A stretch of DNA of 64,000 nucleotides from Streptomyces sp. NBC_00582 (GCF_036345155.1 NZ_CP107772.1:5394001-5458000); one strand, 5' to 3'. Shown: positions 1 through 8,494, numbered from the stretch's first letter. Translations and numbers: made by a program. Notes: a model not told the origin generated them from the sequence alone.

Positions 1-361
1 TCACCGTGTTCGACGGCGCGACATGCAGGAACACCATTCCCAGGTGCACACAGACGGCGACGGCGACGACGGCGAGCGCCAGGGCCGCGCCTATCTGGTA
101 GCGGGGGGAGAGCGCGGCCACTCCGGTACGGGGTTCGGGCGCGGGCGCGCCGGTACGGGGTGCGGGCGCGGCCACGCCGGTACGGGGTTCGGGCGCGGGC
201 GCGTCGGTACGGGGTGCGGGCGCGGGCGCGTCGTCGGCGGGCGGACCGCTCGGGGGCGTGGCGCCCGCCGGCCCGGCGCTCGTGGGCGGAGTCTCCGGCC
301 CCGCCTGCTCGGGCGTCCCCGGCTCCCGTGAGGTGCCGGGCCCTCCGTCGTACGCGTCCAT
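1..361 (-). CDS. DUF5819-like membrane protein, 5' part only
   Basis: Partial gene that runs off the left edge; 120 codons are visible. The N-terminal ~75 residues are Pro/Ala-rich and contain near-identical blocks of the type APAPEPRTGVA, encoded by a tandem DNA repeat. They are followed by one membrane segment (ALALAVVAVAVCVHLGMVF) and then HVAPSNTV, which I recall as the start of the conserved part of Streptomyces DUF5819 proteins. The ATG at 361-359 follows a purine-rich stretch (GGGGCGGA). The function of the family is unknown to me. It is divergent from the paa operon. The family name comes from memory of the motif, not from a search. Confidence 0.7.
   Translation of the reverse strand, partial: MDAYDGGPGTSREPGTPEQAGPETPPTSAGPAGATPPSGPPADDAPAPAPRTDAPAPEPRTGVAAPAPRTGAPAPEPRTGVAALSPRYQIGAALALAVVAVAVCVHLGMVFLHVAPSNTV
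121..240 (-). repeat. Pro/Ala-rich coding tandem repeat
   Basis: The DNA alternates two variants of a unit that begins GGTACGGGG(T/G)(T/G)CGGGCGCGG on the plus strand. On the minus strand it encodes repeated PAPEPRTG and PAPAPRTG blocks of the DUF5819-like protein. The copies are almost identical, so copy number probably varies between strains. Confidence 0.7.
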
Positions 362-467
362 TCCGCCCCGTTCCCCGATCCGGTCGACTTGCCGTTCCTG
401 CTGCGTCGCGCAATCGCGAACGGTACTCAGCCCCACCCGTTCGGCGCAGCCCCTCCCCGCCCACGGG

Positions 468-476
468 TTATCCACA
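468..476 (+). promoter_or_regulatory. isolated DnaA box (TTATCCACA)
   Basis: A perfect TTATCCACA match in the intergenic region between the DUF5819 gene and paaA, about 47 kb from oriC. A single box may be chance or a titration site. Confidence 0.4.
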
Positions 477-520
477 GCGGTTGACACCTTACGACGGCCG
501 TCGCACCATGGAATCGCACA

Positions 521-536
521 GACCGAACGATCGGTC
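521..536. promoter_or_regulatory. PaaR-like operator upstream of paaA
   Basis: Perfect dyad GACCGA-ACGA-TCGGTC. Its core fits ACCG-NN-CG-NN-CGGT, the core I recall for the TetR-family repressor PaaR of Corynebacterium glutamicum, which responds to phenylacetyl-CoA. It lies about 40 bp before paaA and downstream of a TTGACA hexamer at 481-486. A second dyad, CGATCC-ggaaa-GGATCG, lies at 542-558. No paaR gene is visible in the window. Confidence 0.55.
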
Positions 537-577
537 GGGAGCGATCCGGAAAGGATCGGACGACAGAGGGGGACCTC

Positions 578-1582
578 ATGGCGACAGCTACCGCGCCCCG
601 CACCGCGGACGACGAGGCGTACCAGCGCACTTTCGACGCCGCGGTGGCCGCCGACGAGCGCATCGAGCCCCGCGACTGGATGCCCGACGCGTACCGCGCG
701 ACGCTGGTGCGGCAGATCGCCCAGCACGCCCACTCCGAGATCATCGGCATGCAGCCGGAGGCCAACTGGATCACGCGCGCGCCCTCCCTGCGCCGCAAGG
801 CCATCCTGATGGCCAAGGTCCAGGACGAGGCCGGCCACGGCCTCTACCTCTACAGCGCCGCCGAAACCCTCGGCGTCGGCCGCGAGGAACTGCTCGACAA
901 GCTCCACAGCGGCCGCCAGAAGTACTCCTCGATCTTCAACTACCCCACGCTGACCTGGGCGGACGTCGGAGCCATCGGCTGGCTCGTGGACGGCGCCGCG
1001 ATCACCAACCAGGTCCCCCTGTGCCGCTGCTCCTACGGCCCGTACGCGCGCGCGATGGTCCGTATCTGCAAGGAGGAGTCCTTCCACCAGCGCCAGGGAT
1101 ACGAACTGCTGCTGGCCCTCAGCCGGGGCACCCCCGAGCAGCACGCGATGGCCCAGGACGCGGTGGACCGCTGGTGGTGGCCGTCCCTGATGATGTTCGG
1201 CCCGCCCGACGACGAGTCCGCGCACTCCGCGCAGTCCACGGCCTGGAAGATCAAGCGCCACTCCAACGACGAGCTGCGCCAGCGCTTCGTCGACATCTGC
1301 GTCCCGCAGGCGGAGTCGCTCGGCCTCACCCTGCCCGACCCGGACCTCCGGTGGAACGAGGAGCGGGGGCAGCACGACTTCGGCCCGATCGACTGGACGG
1401 AGTTCAAGGAGGTCCTCAAGGGCAACGGGCCGTGCAACGAGCAGCGGATCACCCAGCGCCGCCGCGCCCATGACGAGGGCGCATGGGTCAGGGAGGCCGC
1501 CGCGGCCCACGCGGCCAAACACACCGGCGACCGGGCCGGACACACAGGCGACCGGCAGGAAAGGGAAGTGGGACACGCATGA
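578..1582 (+). CDS. paaA: 1,2-phenylacetyl-CoA epoxidase, catalytic subunit PaaA
   Basis: Catalytic diiron subunit of the ring-1,2-phenylacetyl-CoA epoxidase, which turns phenylacetyl-CoA into its ring epoxide at the start of aerobic phenylacetate breakdown. The 334-residue product is of normal family length. Iron-ligand signatures are visible: [13 protein letters not shown] near residue 50, [12 protein letters not shown] (E-x-x-H) near 85 and [10 protein letters not shown] (E-x-x-x-x-H) near 165. The ATG follows a GAGGGGG ribosome site. The C-terminus overlaps the paaB start by four bases (ATGA), so translation is coupled. It is the first gene of paaABCDE and is likely controlled by the operator at 521-536. 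Confidence 0.96.
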   Translation: MATATAPRTADDEAYQRTFDAAVAADERIEPRDWMPDAYRATLVRQIAQHAHSEIIGMQPEANWITRAPSLRRKAILMAKVQDEAGHGLYLYSAAETLGVGREELLDKLHSGRQKYSSIFNYPTLTWADVGAIGWLVDGAAITNQVPLCRCSYGPYARAMVRICKEESFHQRQGYELLLALSRGTPEQHAMAQDAVDRWWWPSLMMFGPPDDESAHSAQSTAWKIKRHSNDELRQRFVDICVPQAESLGLTLPDPDLRWNEERGQHDFGPIDWTEFKEVLKGNGPCNEQRITQRRRAHDEGAWVREAAAAHAAKHTGDRAGHTGDRQEREVGHA

Positions 1583-1866
1583 CGCACACCGACTGGCCGC
1601 TGTGGGAGGTCTTCGTACGCTCCCGGCGCGGCCTCTCGCACACCCACGCCGGCAGCCTGCACGCGCCGGACGCGGAGTTCGCCCTGCGCAACGCCCGCGA
1701 CCTGTACACCCGGCGCGGCGAGGGCGTCTCCATCTGGGTCGTGCCGTCCTCGGCGGTCACCGCCTCCTCGCCGGACGAGAAGGACCCGTTCTTCGAGCCG
1801 TCCGCCGACAAGCCCTACCGCCACCCGACCTTCTACGAGATCCCGGAGGGGGTGCAGCACCTGTGA
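1579..1866 (+). CDS. paaB: 1,2-phenylacetyl-CoA epoxidase subunit PaaB
   Basis: Small structural subunit (95 residues) of the phenylacetyl-CoA epoxidase complex; the family is thought to bridge PaaAC heterodimers. Recognisable family blocks are [24 protein letters not shown] at the N-terminus (conserved core shown by WEVFVR and HAGSLHA), [12 protein letters not shown] in the middle and a C-terminal [15 protein letters not shown]. The ATG overlaps the paaA stop (ATGA) and the stop overlaps the paaC GTG (GTGA), so the gene is coupled at both ends. Confidence 0.95.
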   Translation: MTHTDWPLWEVFVRSRRGLSHTHAGSLHAPDAEFALRNARDLYTRRGEGVSIWVVPSSAVTASSPDEKDPFFEPSADKPYRHPTFYEIPEGVQHL

Positions 1867-2582
1867 CCACGACCGTTGCGGTGACCGCCGCCCTCGCCCT
1901 CGGCGACGACGCCCTGGTGCTCTCCCACCGCCTCGGGGAGTGGATGGGCCACGCGCCCGTCCTCGAGGAGGAGGTCGCCCTCGCCAACATCGCCCTCGAT
2001 CTGCTCGGCCAGGCCCGCGTCCTGCTGTCCATGGCCGGCGACGAGGACGACCTGGCCTATCTGCGGGAGGAGCGCGCCTTCCGCAACCTCCAGCTCGTCG
2101 AGCAGCCGAACGGCGACTTCGCCCACACCATCGCCCGCCAGCTGTACTTCTCCACCTACCAGCATCTGCTGTACGCGGAACTGGCCGCCGGGGACGGTCC
2201 GTTCGCCGGGCTCGCCGCCAAGGCCGTCAAGGAGACCGCCTACCACCGCGACCACGCCGAGCAGTGGACGCTGCGGCTCGGCGACGGCACCGACCTCAGC
2301 CATGAGCGGATGCGGACGGCGTGCACCGCGCTGTGGCGCTACACCGGCGAGATGTTCCAGCCGGTGGAGGGGCTCGACGTCGACGTCGAGGCGCTGCGGG
2401 CCGACTGGCTTGAGGCCGTCGGCGCGGTGCTGAGCAGGGCCGGTCTGACGCTTCCCGAAGGGCCGCGGTCCGGTGCCTGGACGGCCGGCGCGGGCCGGCA
2501 GGGTGTGCACACCGAGCCCTTCGGCCGGATGCTCGCCGAGATGCAGCATCTGCACCGCAGCCACCCGGGGGCGTCGTGGTGA
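1863..2582 (+). CDS. paaC: 1,2-phenylacetyl-CoA epoxidase subunit PaaC
   Basis: Structural subunit (239 residues) that pairs with PaaA; it has a ferritin-like fold. Family signatures are SHRLGEWMGHAPVLEEEVA, NIALDLLGQAR near residue 45 and KETAYHRDHAEQW near residue 125. The GTG start overlaps the paaB stop, and the TGA stop overlaps the paaD start as GTGA. The N-terminal [20 protein letters not shown] matches the usual PaaC start well. It shares the fate of the complex and has no separate promoter visible. Confidence 0.94.
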   Translation: MTTTVAVTAALALGDDALVLSHRLGEWMGHAPVLEEEVALANIALDLLGQARVLLSMAGDEDDLAYLREERAFRNLQLVEQPNGDFAHTIARQLYFSTYQHLLYAELAAGDGPFAGLAAKAVKETAYHRDHAEQWTLRLGDGTDLSHERMRTACTALWRYTGEMFQPVEGLDVDVEALRADWLEAVGAVLSRAGLTLPEGPRSGAWTAGAGRQGVHTEPFGRMLAEMQHLHRSHPGASW

Positions 2583-3097
2583 CGGCCACCGCCCTGGAGG
2601 CGGAGCTGCTCGCGCTGGCCGGTGCGGTGCCGGACCCGGAGCTGCCGGTGCTGACGCTGAGCGAGCTGGGCGTGGTGCGCGGGGTGCGTGTCCAGGACGC
2701 CGGCGCGGTCGAGGTCGAGCTGACCCCGACGTACACCGGCTGCCCGGCGATCGAGACGATGGCCGCGGACATCCGTCAGGTGCTGCGCGAGCGCGGCGTC
2801 CAGGACGTCACCGTGCGCACGGTGCTGGCCCCGGCCTGGTCGACGGACGACATCACGGCCGAAGGGCGCCGCAAGCTCCGGGAGTTCGGCATAGCGCCGC
2901 CCCGGACGGCGCGGGAGACCGGCCCGGTCGCGCTCACCCTGGGCGCCACCAGGACGCTCGACGAGGACCCGGTGCGCTGCCCGCACTGCGGATCCGCCGA
3001 CACCGAGCTGCTCAGCCGGTTCTCCTCCACCGCCTGCAAGGCGCTGCGCCGCTGTCTGGCCTGCCGTGAACCCTTCGACCACTTCAAGGAGTTGTGA
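2579..3097 (+). CDS. paaD: phenylacetate-CoA oxygenase assembly protein PaaD
   Basis: MIP18/DUF59-family protein (172 residues) needed for iron-sulfur or iron maturation of the epoxidase system. The N-terminal DUF59 domain has VPDPELPVLTLSELGVVRGV and the TYTGCPAIETM block with its conserved Cys. The C-terminal zinc-ribbon-like tail carries CPHCGSADTELLSRF and CLACREPFDHF. Two adjacent GTG codons (2576 and 2579) could start it. The second gives the same GTGA overlap with paaC that is used elsewhere in the operon. It ends one base into the paaE ATG. Confidence 0.93.
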   Translation: MTATALEAELLALAGAVPDPELPVLTLSELGVVRGVRVQDAGAVEVELTPTYTGCPAIETMAADIRQVLRERGVQDVTVRTVLAPAWSTDDITAEGRRKLREFGIAPPRTARETGPVALTLGATRTLDEDPVRCPHCGSADTELLSRFSSTACKALRRCLACREPFDHFKEL

Positions 3098-4173
3098 TGG
3101 CCCGAGCCGTGACGGCCCGCTTCCACCCGCTCCGTGTGGCCGCGGTGGACCGGCTCACCGACGACTCCGTCGCCCTCACCCTCACCGTCCCCGAGGCCCT
3201 GCGCGAGGAGTACCGGCACGCGCCCGGACAGCATCTCGCCCTGCGGCGGGTGACCGAGGGCACCGAGATCCGGCGGACGTACTCGATCTGCTCGCCCGCC
3301 CCCGACCCCGCCGGCGAGGGGCCGCGCACCCTGCGGGTGGGCGTGCGGCTGGTCGACGGCGGCGCCTTCTCGACGTACGCGCTGAAGGAGATCGCCGTCG
3401 GCGACGAGCTGGAGGTGATGACCCCGGCGGGCCGGTTCACGCTCGACCCGGCGCCCGGGCTGTACGCGGCGATCGTCGGCGGCAGCGGCATCACCCCGGT
3501 GCTGTCGATCGTGGCGACCCTGCTGGCCCGTGAACCCGGCGCCCGGTTCTGTCTGATACGCGGTGACCGTACGGCCGCGTCGACGATGTTCCTGGAGGAG
3601 GTCGCCGACCTCAAGGACCGCTTTCCCGAGCGGCTTCAGCTCGTGACCGTGCTCTCCCGGGAGGAGCAGCAGGCGGGGCTGCCGTCCGGCCGGCTGGACC
3701 GGGAGCGGCTGACCGGGCTGCTGCCGGCGCTGCTGCCGGTGGCGGACGTGGCGGGCTGGTTCCTGTGCGGGCCGTTCGGACTGGTGCAGGGCGCCGAGCG
3801 GGCCCTGCGCGAGCTGGGGGTCGCCCGTGCGCGGATCCACGAGGAGATCTTCCACGTCGACGGCGTGGCGCACCCGACGCCCGCGGCGGCTCCCGCGCAC
3901 GCGACGGTGACGGCCCGGCTCGACGGCCGGGGCGGCAGCTGGCCCGTGCGGGACGGGGAGTCGGTGCTGGACACGGTGCTGCGCAACCGGCCCGACGCGC
4001 CCTACGCCTGCAAGGGCGGGGTGTGCGGGACCTGCCGGGCCTTCCTGGTCTCCGGCGAGGTGCGCATGGACCGCAACTTCGCGCTGGAACCGGAGGAGAC
4101 GGAGGCCGGGTACGTCCTGGCGTGCCAGTCGCATCCGGTGACGGAGGCCGTGGAGGTGGACTTCGACCGGTGA
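3097..4173 (+). CDS. paaE: phenylacetyl-CoA epoxidase reductase subunit PaaE
   Basis: NAD(P)H-dependent reductase (358 residues) that feeds electrons to the PaaABC epoxidase. Domains run in order: a ferredoxin-reductase FAD/NAD module with RRTYSICS for flavin binding (around residue 53) and IVGGSGITPVLSI for the nucleotide (around residue 127), then a C-terminal plant-type 2Fe-2S ferredoxin domain with CKGGVCGTC and a later LACQSHP cysteine. ATG at 3097 overlaps the paaD stop by one base; an in-frame GTG at 3094 is the alternative. Last gene of the operon. Confidence 0.95.
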   Translation: MARAVTARFHPLRVAAVDRLTDDSVALTLTVPEALREEYRHAPGQHLALRRVTEGTEIRRTYSICSPAPDPAGEGPRTLRVGVRLVDGGAFSTYALKEIAVGDELEVMTPAGRFTLDPAPGLYAAIVGGSGITPVLSIVATLLAREPGARFCLIRGDRTAASTMFLEEVADLKDRFPERLQLVTVLSREEQQAGLPSGRLDRERLTGLLPALLPVADVAGWFLCGPFGLVQGAERALRELGVARARIHEEIFHVDGVAHPTPAAAPAHATVTARLDGRGGSWPVRDGESVLDTVLRNRPDAPYACKGGVCGTCRAFLVSGEVRMDRNFALEPEETEAGYVLACQSHPVTEAVEVDFDR

Positions 4174-4186
4174 CATTCCCTTCTTC

Positions 4187-4200
4187 TAGAACCTGTTCTA
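4187..4200. promoter_or_regulatory. KstR-like operator before an acyl-CoA dehydrogenase gene
   Basis: The palindrome TAGAACCTGTTCTA fits TnnAACnnGTTnnA, the consensus described for the TetR-type sterol-catabolism regulator KstR in actinobacteria. It lies 68 bp before the GTG of the acyl-CoA dehydrogenase and is followed by a second dyad, GACGGaCCGTC, at 4205-4215. Which regulator binds is inference. Confidence 0.55.
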
Positions 4201-4267
4201 TCTTGACGGACCGTCAGATCCAGGCGGGATACCGCCGGATCAGCCGACCCGTCGGAGAGGACAGGCC

Positions 4268-5407
4268 GTGGACTTCACCTTCAGCGAGGAGCAGCAGGCG
4301 GCGGCCGAGGCGGCCCGCGGGGTGTTCGCCGGGGTCGCACCCGACGCGGTGCCGAGCCCCGCGCTCACCCAGGGCCGCCCGGTGGCCGACACCTTCGACC
4401 GGGCCCTGTGGGGCAGGCTCGCCGCGGCGGACCTGCTGAGCCTGCTGCTCGACGAGGAGCACGGCGGGGCCGGGCTGGACGCGGTCGCCCTGTGCCTGGT
4501 GCTGCGCGAGGCCGGGAAGGTGCTGGCGCGGGTGCCCCTGCTGGAGAGCGGCGCCGCAGCAGCGGCCGTACAGGCGTACGGCGGGCCGGAGTTGAGGTCG
4601 GAGTTGCTCGCGCGCTCGGGGCGGGGCGAGGTCGTGCTGACCGTCGCGCCGCACGGCCGTACCGGGCACGACGCGGCCGAACTCGCCGTGACGGCACGGC
4701 AGGAAGGTGAGGGCGACTGGATCCTGGACGGGGTGCAGACTGCGGTGCCCTGGGCCCATGAGGCCGACCACGTCCTCGTACCGGCGCGCACCGGCGACGA
4801 CCGGAGCGTCCTCGCCGTGGTCGCGCGGGAGCGGGAGGGAGTCGTCCTCGCCGAGCAGATCTCCACCACCGGCGAGCGGCTCGGCGAACTGCGGCTGGAG
4901 TCGGCGCGGATCCCGTCCCGGTACGTCCTCACCGCCGAAGGCGCCTGGGAGTGGCTCCGGCAGGTGCTGACCATCGGGACCTGTGCGCTGGCGCTCGGCG
5001 TGGGGGACCGGGTGCTGGCGATGACCAGCGACTACGCGAGCAAGCGGGAGCAGTTCGGGCACCCCATCGCCACGTTCCAGGCCGTCGCCGTCCAGGCCGC
5101 CGACCGCTACATCGACCTGCGGGCGATGGAGGTCACCCTGTGGCAGGCCGCCTGGCGGATCGCCGCCGGGGCCCCGGGCCCGCTGCCCGCGTCCGGCGAT
5201 GTCGCCGTGGCCAAGATCTGGGCCTCGGAGGGGGTACGGCGGATCGTGCAGACGGCACAGCATCTGCACGGCGGGTTCGGTGCCGACGTCGACTATCCGC
5301 TGCACCGCTTCCACGCCTGGGCCAAGCAGCTGGAGCTGTCGCTCGGCCCCGCCGCGGCGCACGAGGAGGCCCTGGGCGACCTGCTGGCCGCCCACCCCCT
5401 CGGCTGA
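4268..5407 (+). CDS. acyl-CoA dehydrogenase family protein
   Basis: FAD-dependent acyl-CoA dehydrogenase of 379 residues. The N-terminus MDFTFSEEQQAAAEAARGVF is typical. The C-terminal half has SDYASKREQFGHPIATFQAV (flavin/CoA core) and TAQHLHGGFGADVDYPLHRF. The stretch between residues 70 and 220 is divergent and the catalytic base is not obvious, which resembles the FadE-type partners of the sterol or bile-acid dehydrogenases. The GTG start follows GGAGAGG. The KstR-like operator upstream supports a role in sterol- or terpenoid-like acyl-CoA breakdown, but the substrate is not known. The gene converges on the rhodanese gene with only eight bases between the stops. Confidence 0.88.
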   Translation: MDFTFSEEQQAAAEAARGVFAGVAPDAVPSPALTQGRPVADTFDRALWGRLAAADLLSLLLDEEHGGAGLDAVALCLVLREAGKVLARVPLLESGAAAAAVQAYGGPELRSELLARSGRGEVVLTVAPHGRTGHDAAELAVTARQEGEGDWILDGVQTAVPWAHEADHVLVPARTGDDRSVLAVVAREREGVVLAEQISTTGERLGELRLESARIPSRYVLTAEGAWEWLRQVLTIGTCALALGVGDRVLAMTSDYASKREQFGHPIATFQAVAVQAADRYIDLRAMEVTLWQAAWRIAAGAPGPLPASGDVAVAKIWASEGVRRIVQTAQHLHGGFGADVDYPLHRFHAWAKQLELSLGPAAAHEEALGDLLAAHPLG

Positions 5408-5415
5408 CCGCCGAG

Positions 5416-5763
5416 CTACACGACGGAGCCGGGCCGGCCCTCGTCCGTCACCACGGGACGACCCAGCGCCTGCCAGAACTGCATCCCGCCGTCGACGTTC
5501 ACGGCGTCGATGCCCTGCTGGACGAGGTACATGGTGACCTGGGCCGAGCGGCCGCCGGAGCGGCAGATCACATGGACCCGTCCGTCCTGCGGGGCCGCCT
5601 CGGTCAGCTCGCCGTAGCGGGCGACGAACTCACTGATGGGAATGTGCAGCGCGCCTTCGGCGTGACCCGCCTGCCACTCGTCGTCCTCGCGGACGTCCAG
5701 CAGGAAGTCGCCGTCCTTGACCGCGCCGACCTCGACCGTGGGCACCCCAGCTCCAAAACTCAT
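5416..5763 (-). CDS. rhodanese-like domain protein
   Basis: Single-domain rhodanese of 115 residues, the size of sulfurtransferase proteins of the GlpE/PspE type. Visible are FLLDVREDDEWQAGHAEGALHIP (motif DVRE and the GH-x-x-GA turn) and the active loop VICRSGGRSAQV with its catalytic Cys. The C-terminal GGMQFWQALGRPVV is typical. ATG at 5763-5761 was chosen because a conserved-looking N-terminus starts there and nothing recognisable lies upstream. Substrate unknown. It may be co-transcribed with the J-domain-like gene upstream. Confidence 0.88.
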   Translation of the reverse strand: MSFGAGVPTVEVGAVKDGDFLLDVREDDEWQAGHAEGALHIPISEFVARYGELTEAAPQDGRVHVICRSGGRSAQVTMYLVQQGIDAVNVDGGMQFWQALGRPVVTDEGRPGSVV

Positions 5764-5807
5764 GCCCCCGACGCTACCGGACGCCGCGAGCGGCACGGCG
5801 GGCCCGG

Positions 5808-6605
5808 CTACCCCACGAGCTCGGCGAGCTCCGCCTCCTTCTTGGCGACATCGGCCAGGAGCTGCTCGGCGATCTCGTCCAGGAGGCGGTCGGGGTCGTC
5901 CGGGGCCATCTTCAGCATGGAGCCGATGGCGCTGGCCTCCAGATTGCGGGCGACCAGCGCGAGCAGTTCCTTGCGCTCCGCGAGCCACTCCAGCCGGGCG
6001 TAGAGCTCCTCGCTGGGCGTCGGGCGGCGCTCGGCGGGCGGCGGGCCCGCCGCCCACTCGTCGGCGAGCTCGCGCAGCGCGGCCTCGTCGCCGCGGGCGT
6101 AGGCCGCGTTGACCCGGGTGATGAACTCCTCGCGGCGCGCCCGTTCCTCGTCCTGCTGCGCCAGGTCGGGGTGGGCCTTGCGGGCCAGCTCCCGGTAGAG
6201 CTTGCGGGCCTCCTCGCTGGGCCGGACCCGCTCCGGGGGCCGCACCGGCTGGTCCGTGAGCATCGCCACGGCCTCCGGGAACAGTCCCTCGCTGTCCATC
6301 CAGCCGTGGAACAGCTCCTCGACCCCCGGCATCGGCAGCACCCGGGCCCGGGCCTCCTGCGCGGCGCGCAGGTCCTCCGGGTCGCCGGTGCGGGCCGCCC
6401 TGGCCTCGGCTATCAGGGCGTCCAGCTCGTCGAGCCGGGTGTACATGGGGCCGAGTTTCTGGTGGTGGAGCCGGGAGAAGTTCTCGACCTCGACGCGGAA
6501 GGTCTCCACCGCGATCTCGAACTCGATCAACGCCTGCTCGGCGGCCCGCACGGCCTGCTCCAGCCGCTCCTCGGGCCGCGACTGCTCAGCTTCGGGGGTC
6601 GTCAC
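5808..6605 (-). CDS. J-domain-like coiled-coil protein
   Basis: Protein of about 265 residues rich in Glu/Arg/Ala helices. The N-terminal ~110 residues (EEALIEFEIAVETF region, LDELDALIAEARAAR) look coiled coil. Near residue 150 is EEARKLYRELARKAHPDLAQ, which has the HPD tripeptide and helix spacing of a DnaJ J-domain, so it could stimulate a DnaK-type chaperone. No Gly/Phe or zinc region follows, so it is not a canonical DnaJ. GTG at 6605 was preferred to a TTG 18 bases upstream. Function is inferred from the motif only. Confidence 0.7.
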   Translation of the reverse strand: MTTPEAEQSRPEERLEQAVRAAEQALIEFEIAVETFRVEVENFSRLHHQKLGPMYTRLDELDALIAEARAARTGDPEDLRAAQEARARVLPMPGVEELFHGWMDSEGLFPEAVAMLTDQPVRPPERVRPSEEARKLYRELARKAHPDLAQQDEERARREEFITRVNAAYARGDEAALRELADEWAAGPPPAERRPTPSEELYARLEWLAERKELLALVARNLEASAIGSMLKMAPDDPDRLLDEIAEQLLADVAKKEAELAELVG

Positions 6606-6691
6606 CCGACCAGCGTAGGCCAAGCCCGCACGACCGGGGGCAGCTCACGGTCCCGGCCGTCCACGTCAGGGACAGCAGGTGGTCCGTAAGC

Positions 6692-8161
6692 CTAGATCCC
6701 CGTCTCCGCGGCGATCCTCCCCGCCCGTACCGCCGTCACGAGGTCCGTGTGGTCGGCCTCCGTGCGGTCGGCGTAGCTGACGGCGAAGGCGGCGATCGCC
6801 TCGTCGAGTTCCTCGTTCTTGCCGCAGTAGCCGGCGATCAGGCGCGGGTCGGCGCTGTGGGAGTGGGCACGGGCCAGCAGGGCGCCGGTCATCCGGCCGT
6901 AGTCGTCGACCTGGTCGGCGGCGAGCGCGGCCGGGTCGACGCTGCCCTTGCGGTTGCGGAACTGCCGTACCTGGAAGGGCCGCCCGTCGACGGTCGTCCA
7001 GCCCAGCAGGATGTCGCTGACGACCTGCATCCGCTTCTGGCCGAGGACCACCCGGCGGCCCTCGTGGTCCTCGTCCGGCGTCTCGAAGCCGGCCGTCCGC
7101 AGATGCGGCACCAGGGCCGAGGCGCGCGCCTCCTTCACCTGGAGGATCAGCGGCTCACCCCGGTGGTCCAGGAGCAGGACGACGTAGGAGCGGGTGCCCA
7201 CGCTGCCCGTGCCGACGACACGGAAGGCGACGTCGTGCACCGCGTGCCGGGACAGCAGGGGGTGGCGGTCCTCGGAGAGGGTGGCCAGGTACGGCTCCAG
7301 CGAGAGCGCCACCGCCGCGGCCTCCTCGTCCGGGACCCGGCGCAGCACCGGCGGGGCGTCGACGAAGCGGCGGCCGCCGTCCTCGGTACGGGCGGTCGAC
7401 TTCGCCGCGAACCGCCCGCTGGTGTTGGCCCGCGCCTTCTCCGAGACCCGCTCGAGCGTGCCCACCAGATCATGGGCGTCGGTGTGGGAGACGAGCTCCT
7501 CGTCGGCGATCGCGTTCCACGCGTCGAGCACCGGGAGCTTGGCCAGCAGTCGCATGGTGCGCCGGTAGGAGCCGGCCGCGCCGTGGGCGGCCTGGCGGCA
7601 GGTGTCCTCGTCGGCGCCGGCCTCCCGGCCCGCGAGCACCAGGGAGGCGGCGAGCCGCTTGAGGTCCCACTCCCAGGGGCCGTGGACCGTCTCGTCGAAG
7701 TCGTTGAGGTCGATGACGAGACCGCCGCGGGCGTCGCCGTACAGGCCGAAGTTGGCCGCGTGGGCGTCACCGCAGATCTGGGCGCCGATCCGGGTCATCG
7801 GGGTGCGGGCGAGATCATGGGCCATGAGACCGGCCGAGCCACGCAGGAAGGCGAACGGGGTGGCCGCCATCCGGCCGACCCTTATGGGCGTCAGCTCCGG
7901 GATACGGCCCTGGTTGGACTCCTCCACCGCCGTCACCGCGTCCGGGCGGGAGGGGTCCAGGTCGAGCACGGCGTGCGAGGACCGCGCCACCGCGTCCCGC
8001 AGTGCCTTGCCCCGCTCCTTCGGCGCGAGATCCCCGGCACCGGCACCGGCCCCGGCCCCCGCTCCCGCCCCGGCCTGCGCCGTGAAGCGCCCGGCGAATC
8101 CGCGCACGTGCGGCAGTCTGCGCGCCTCGCCCGCCGCTGCCCCTGCCTCGACCTCGGTCAC
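6692..8161 (-). CDS. DUF2252 family protein
   Basis: About 489 residues. Conserved DUF2252 blocks are visible: PFAFLRGSAGLMAHDLA, ICGDAHAANFGLYG, LNDFDETVHGPWEWDLKRLA and FRVVGTGSVGTRSYVVLL. The GDxHxxNF...DFD pattern is that of aminoglycoside-phosphotransferase/kinase-like folds, so a phosphotransferase activity is possible but unproven. The GTG at 8161 follows GGGGGAGG. An open frame extends upstream to 8440 but runs through the tRNA-Leu gene and is rejected. A run of GAGAGAGAGAG residues (residues 30-40) is a simple repeat. A perfect parS lies about 85 bp upstream. Confidence 0.85.
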   Translation of the reverse strand: MTEVEAGAAAGEARRLPHVRGFAGRFTAQAGAGAGAGAGAGAGDLAPKERGKALRDAVARSSHAVLDLDPSRPDAVTAVEESNQGRIPELTPIRVGRMAATPFAFLRGSAGLMAHDLARTPMTRIGAQICGDAHAANFGLYGDARGGLVIDLNDFDETVHGPWEWDLKRLAASLVLAGREAGADEDTCRQAAHGAAGSYRRTMRLLAKLPVLDAWNAIADEELVSHTDAHDLVGTLERVSEKARANTSGRFAAKSTARTEDGGRRFVDAPPVLRRVPDEEAAAVALSLEPYLATLSEDRHPLLSRHAVHDVAFRVVGTGSVGTRSYVVLLLDHRGEPLILQVKEARASALVPHLRTAGFETPDEDHEGRRVVLGQKRMQVVSDILLGWTTVDGRPFQVRQFRNRKGSVDPAALAADQVDDYGRMTGALLARAHSHSADPRLIAGYCGKNEELDEAIAAFAVSYADRTEADHTDLVTAVRAGRIAAETGI

Positions 8162-8244
8162 GGCGACCGCCTCCCCCGCACATCCATCACTGTCGATCAA
8201 TTCGAGCCGACCGTACAGCCCGTGGCCTGCATCACGGCAGCCCT

Positions 8245-8258
8245 GTTTCACGTGAAAC
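8245..8258. promoter_or_regulatory. parS: parS site
   Basis: Perfect 14-bp palindrome GTTTCACGTGAAAC, the Streptomyces ParB-binding centromere element. It lies between the DUF2252 start and the tRNA-Leu terminator, about 40 kb from oriC. Confidence 0.9.
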
Positions 8259-8315
8259 CAAGGGATCGAGAGCCTGAGACGTTCCTCACACGCTGTGAGC
8301 ACACCCGGACAACGC

Positions 8316-8348
8316 GGAAGCCCCCAGGTCCGAGACCTGGGGGCTTCC
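8316..8348 (-). terminator. terminator of tRNA-Leu
   Basis: Perfect 15-bp inverted repeat (arm GGAAGCCCCCAGGTC) with a three-base loop, immediately downstream of tRNA-Leu on the minus strand. It also insulates the DUF2252 gene. Confidence 0.85.
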
Positions 8349-8351
8349 GGC

Positions 8352-8438
8352 TGGTGCGCGAGGGGGGAGTTGAACCCCCACGCCCTTGCGGGCACTGGAA
8401 CCTGAATCCAGCGCGTCTGCCTATTCCGCCACCCGCGC
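8352..8438 (-). tRNA. tRNA-Leu (anticodon CAG), CCA encoded
   Basis: On the minus strand the acceptor strand GCGCGGG pairs with CTCGCGC. The anticodon arm CTGGA-TTCAGGT-TCCAG gives anticodon CAG, a variable arm with TGCCCGCAAGGGCG is present, and the T-arm is GGGGGTTCAACTCCCCC. The 3' CCA is encoded at 8354-8352. The long variable arm marks a class II tRNA. Confidence 0.95.
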
Positions 8439-8494
8439 ATTGGGTGTGTCTTCCGGCTTCGGGCTTTTCGTCCCGGCGCCTTCCGACATGCAGA

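Noticed and set aside
8162..8440. Upstream extension of the DUF2252 frame
   Set aside because: It runs through the tRNA-Leu gene and its terminator; the GTG at 8161 has a strong ribosome site.
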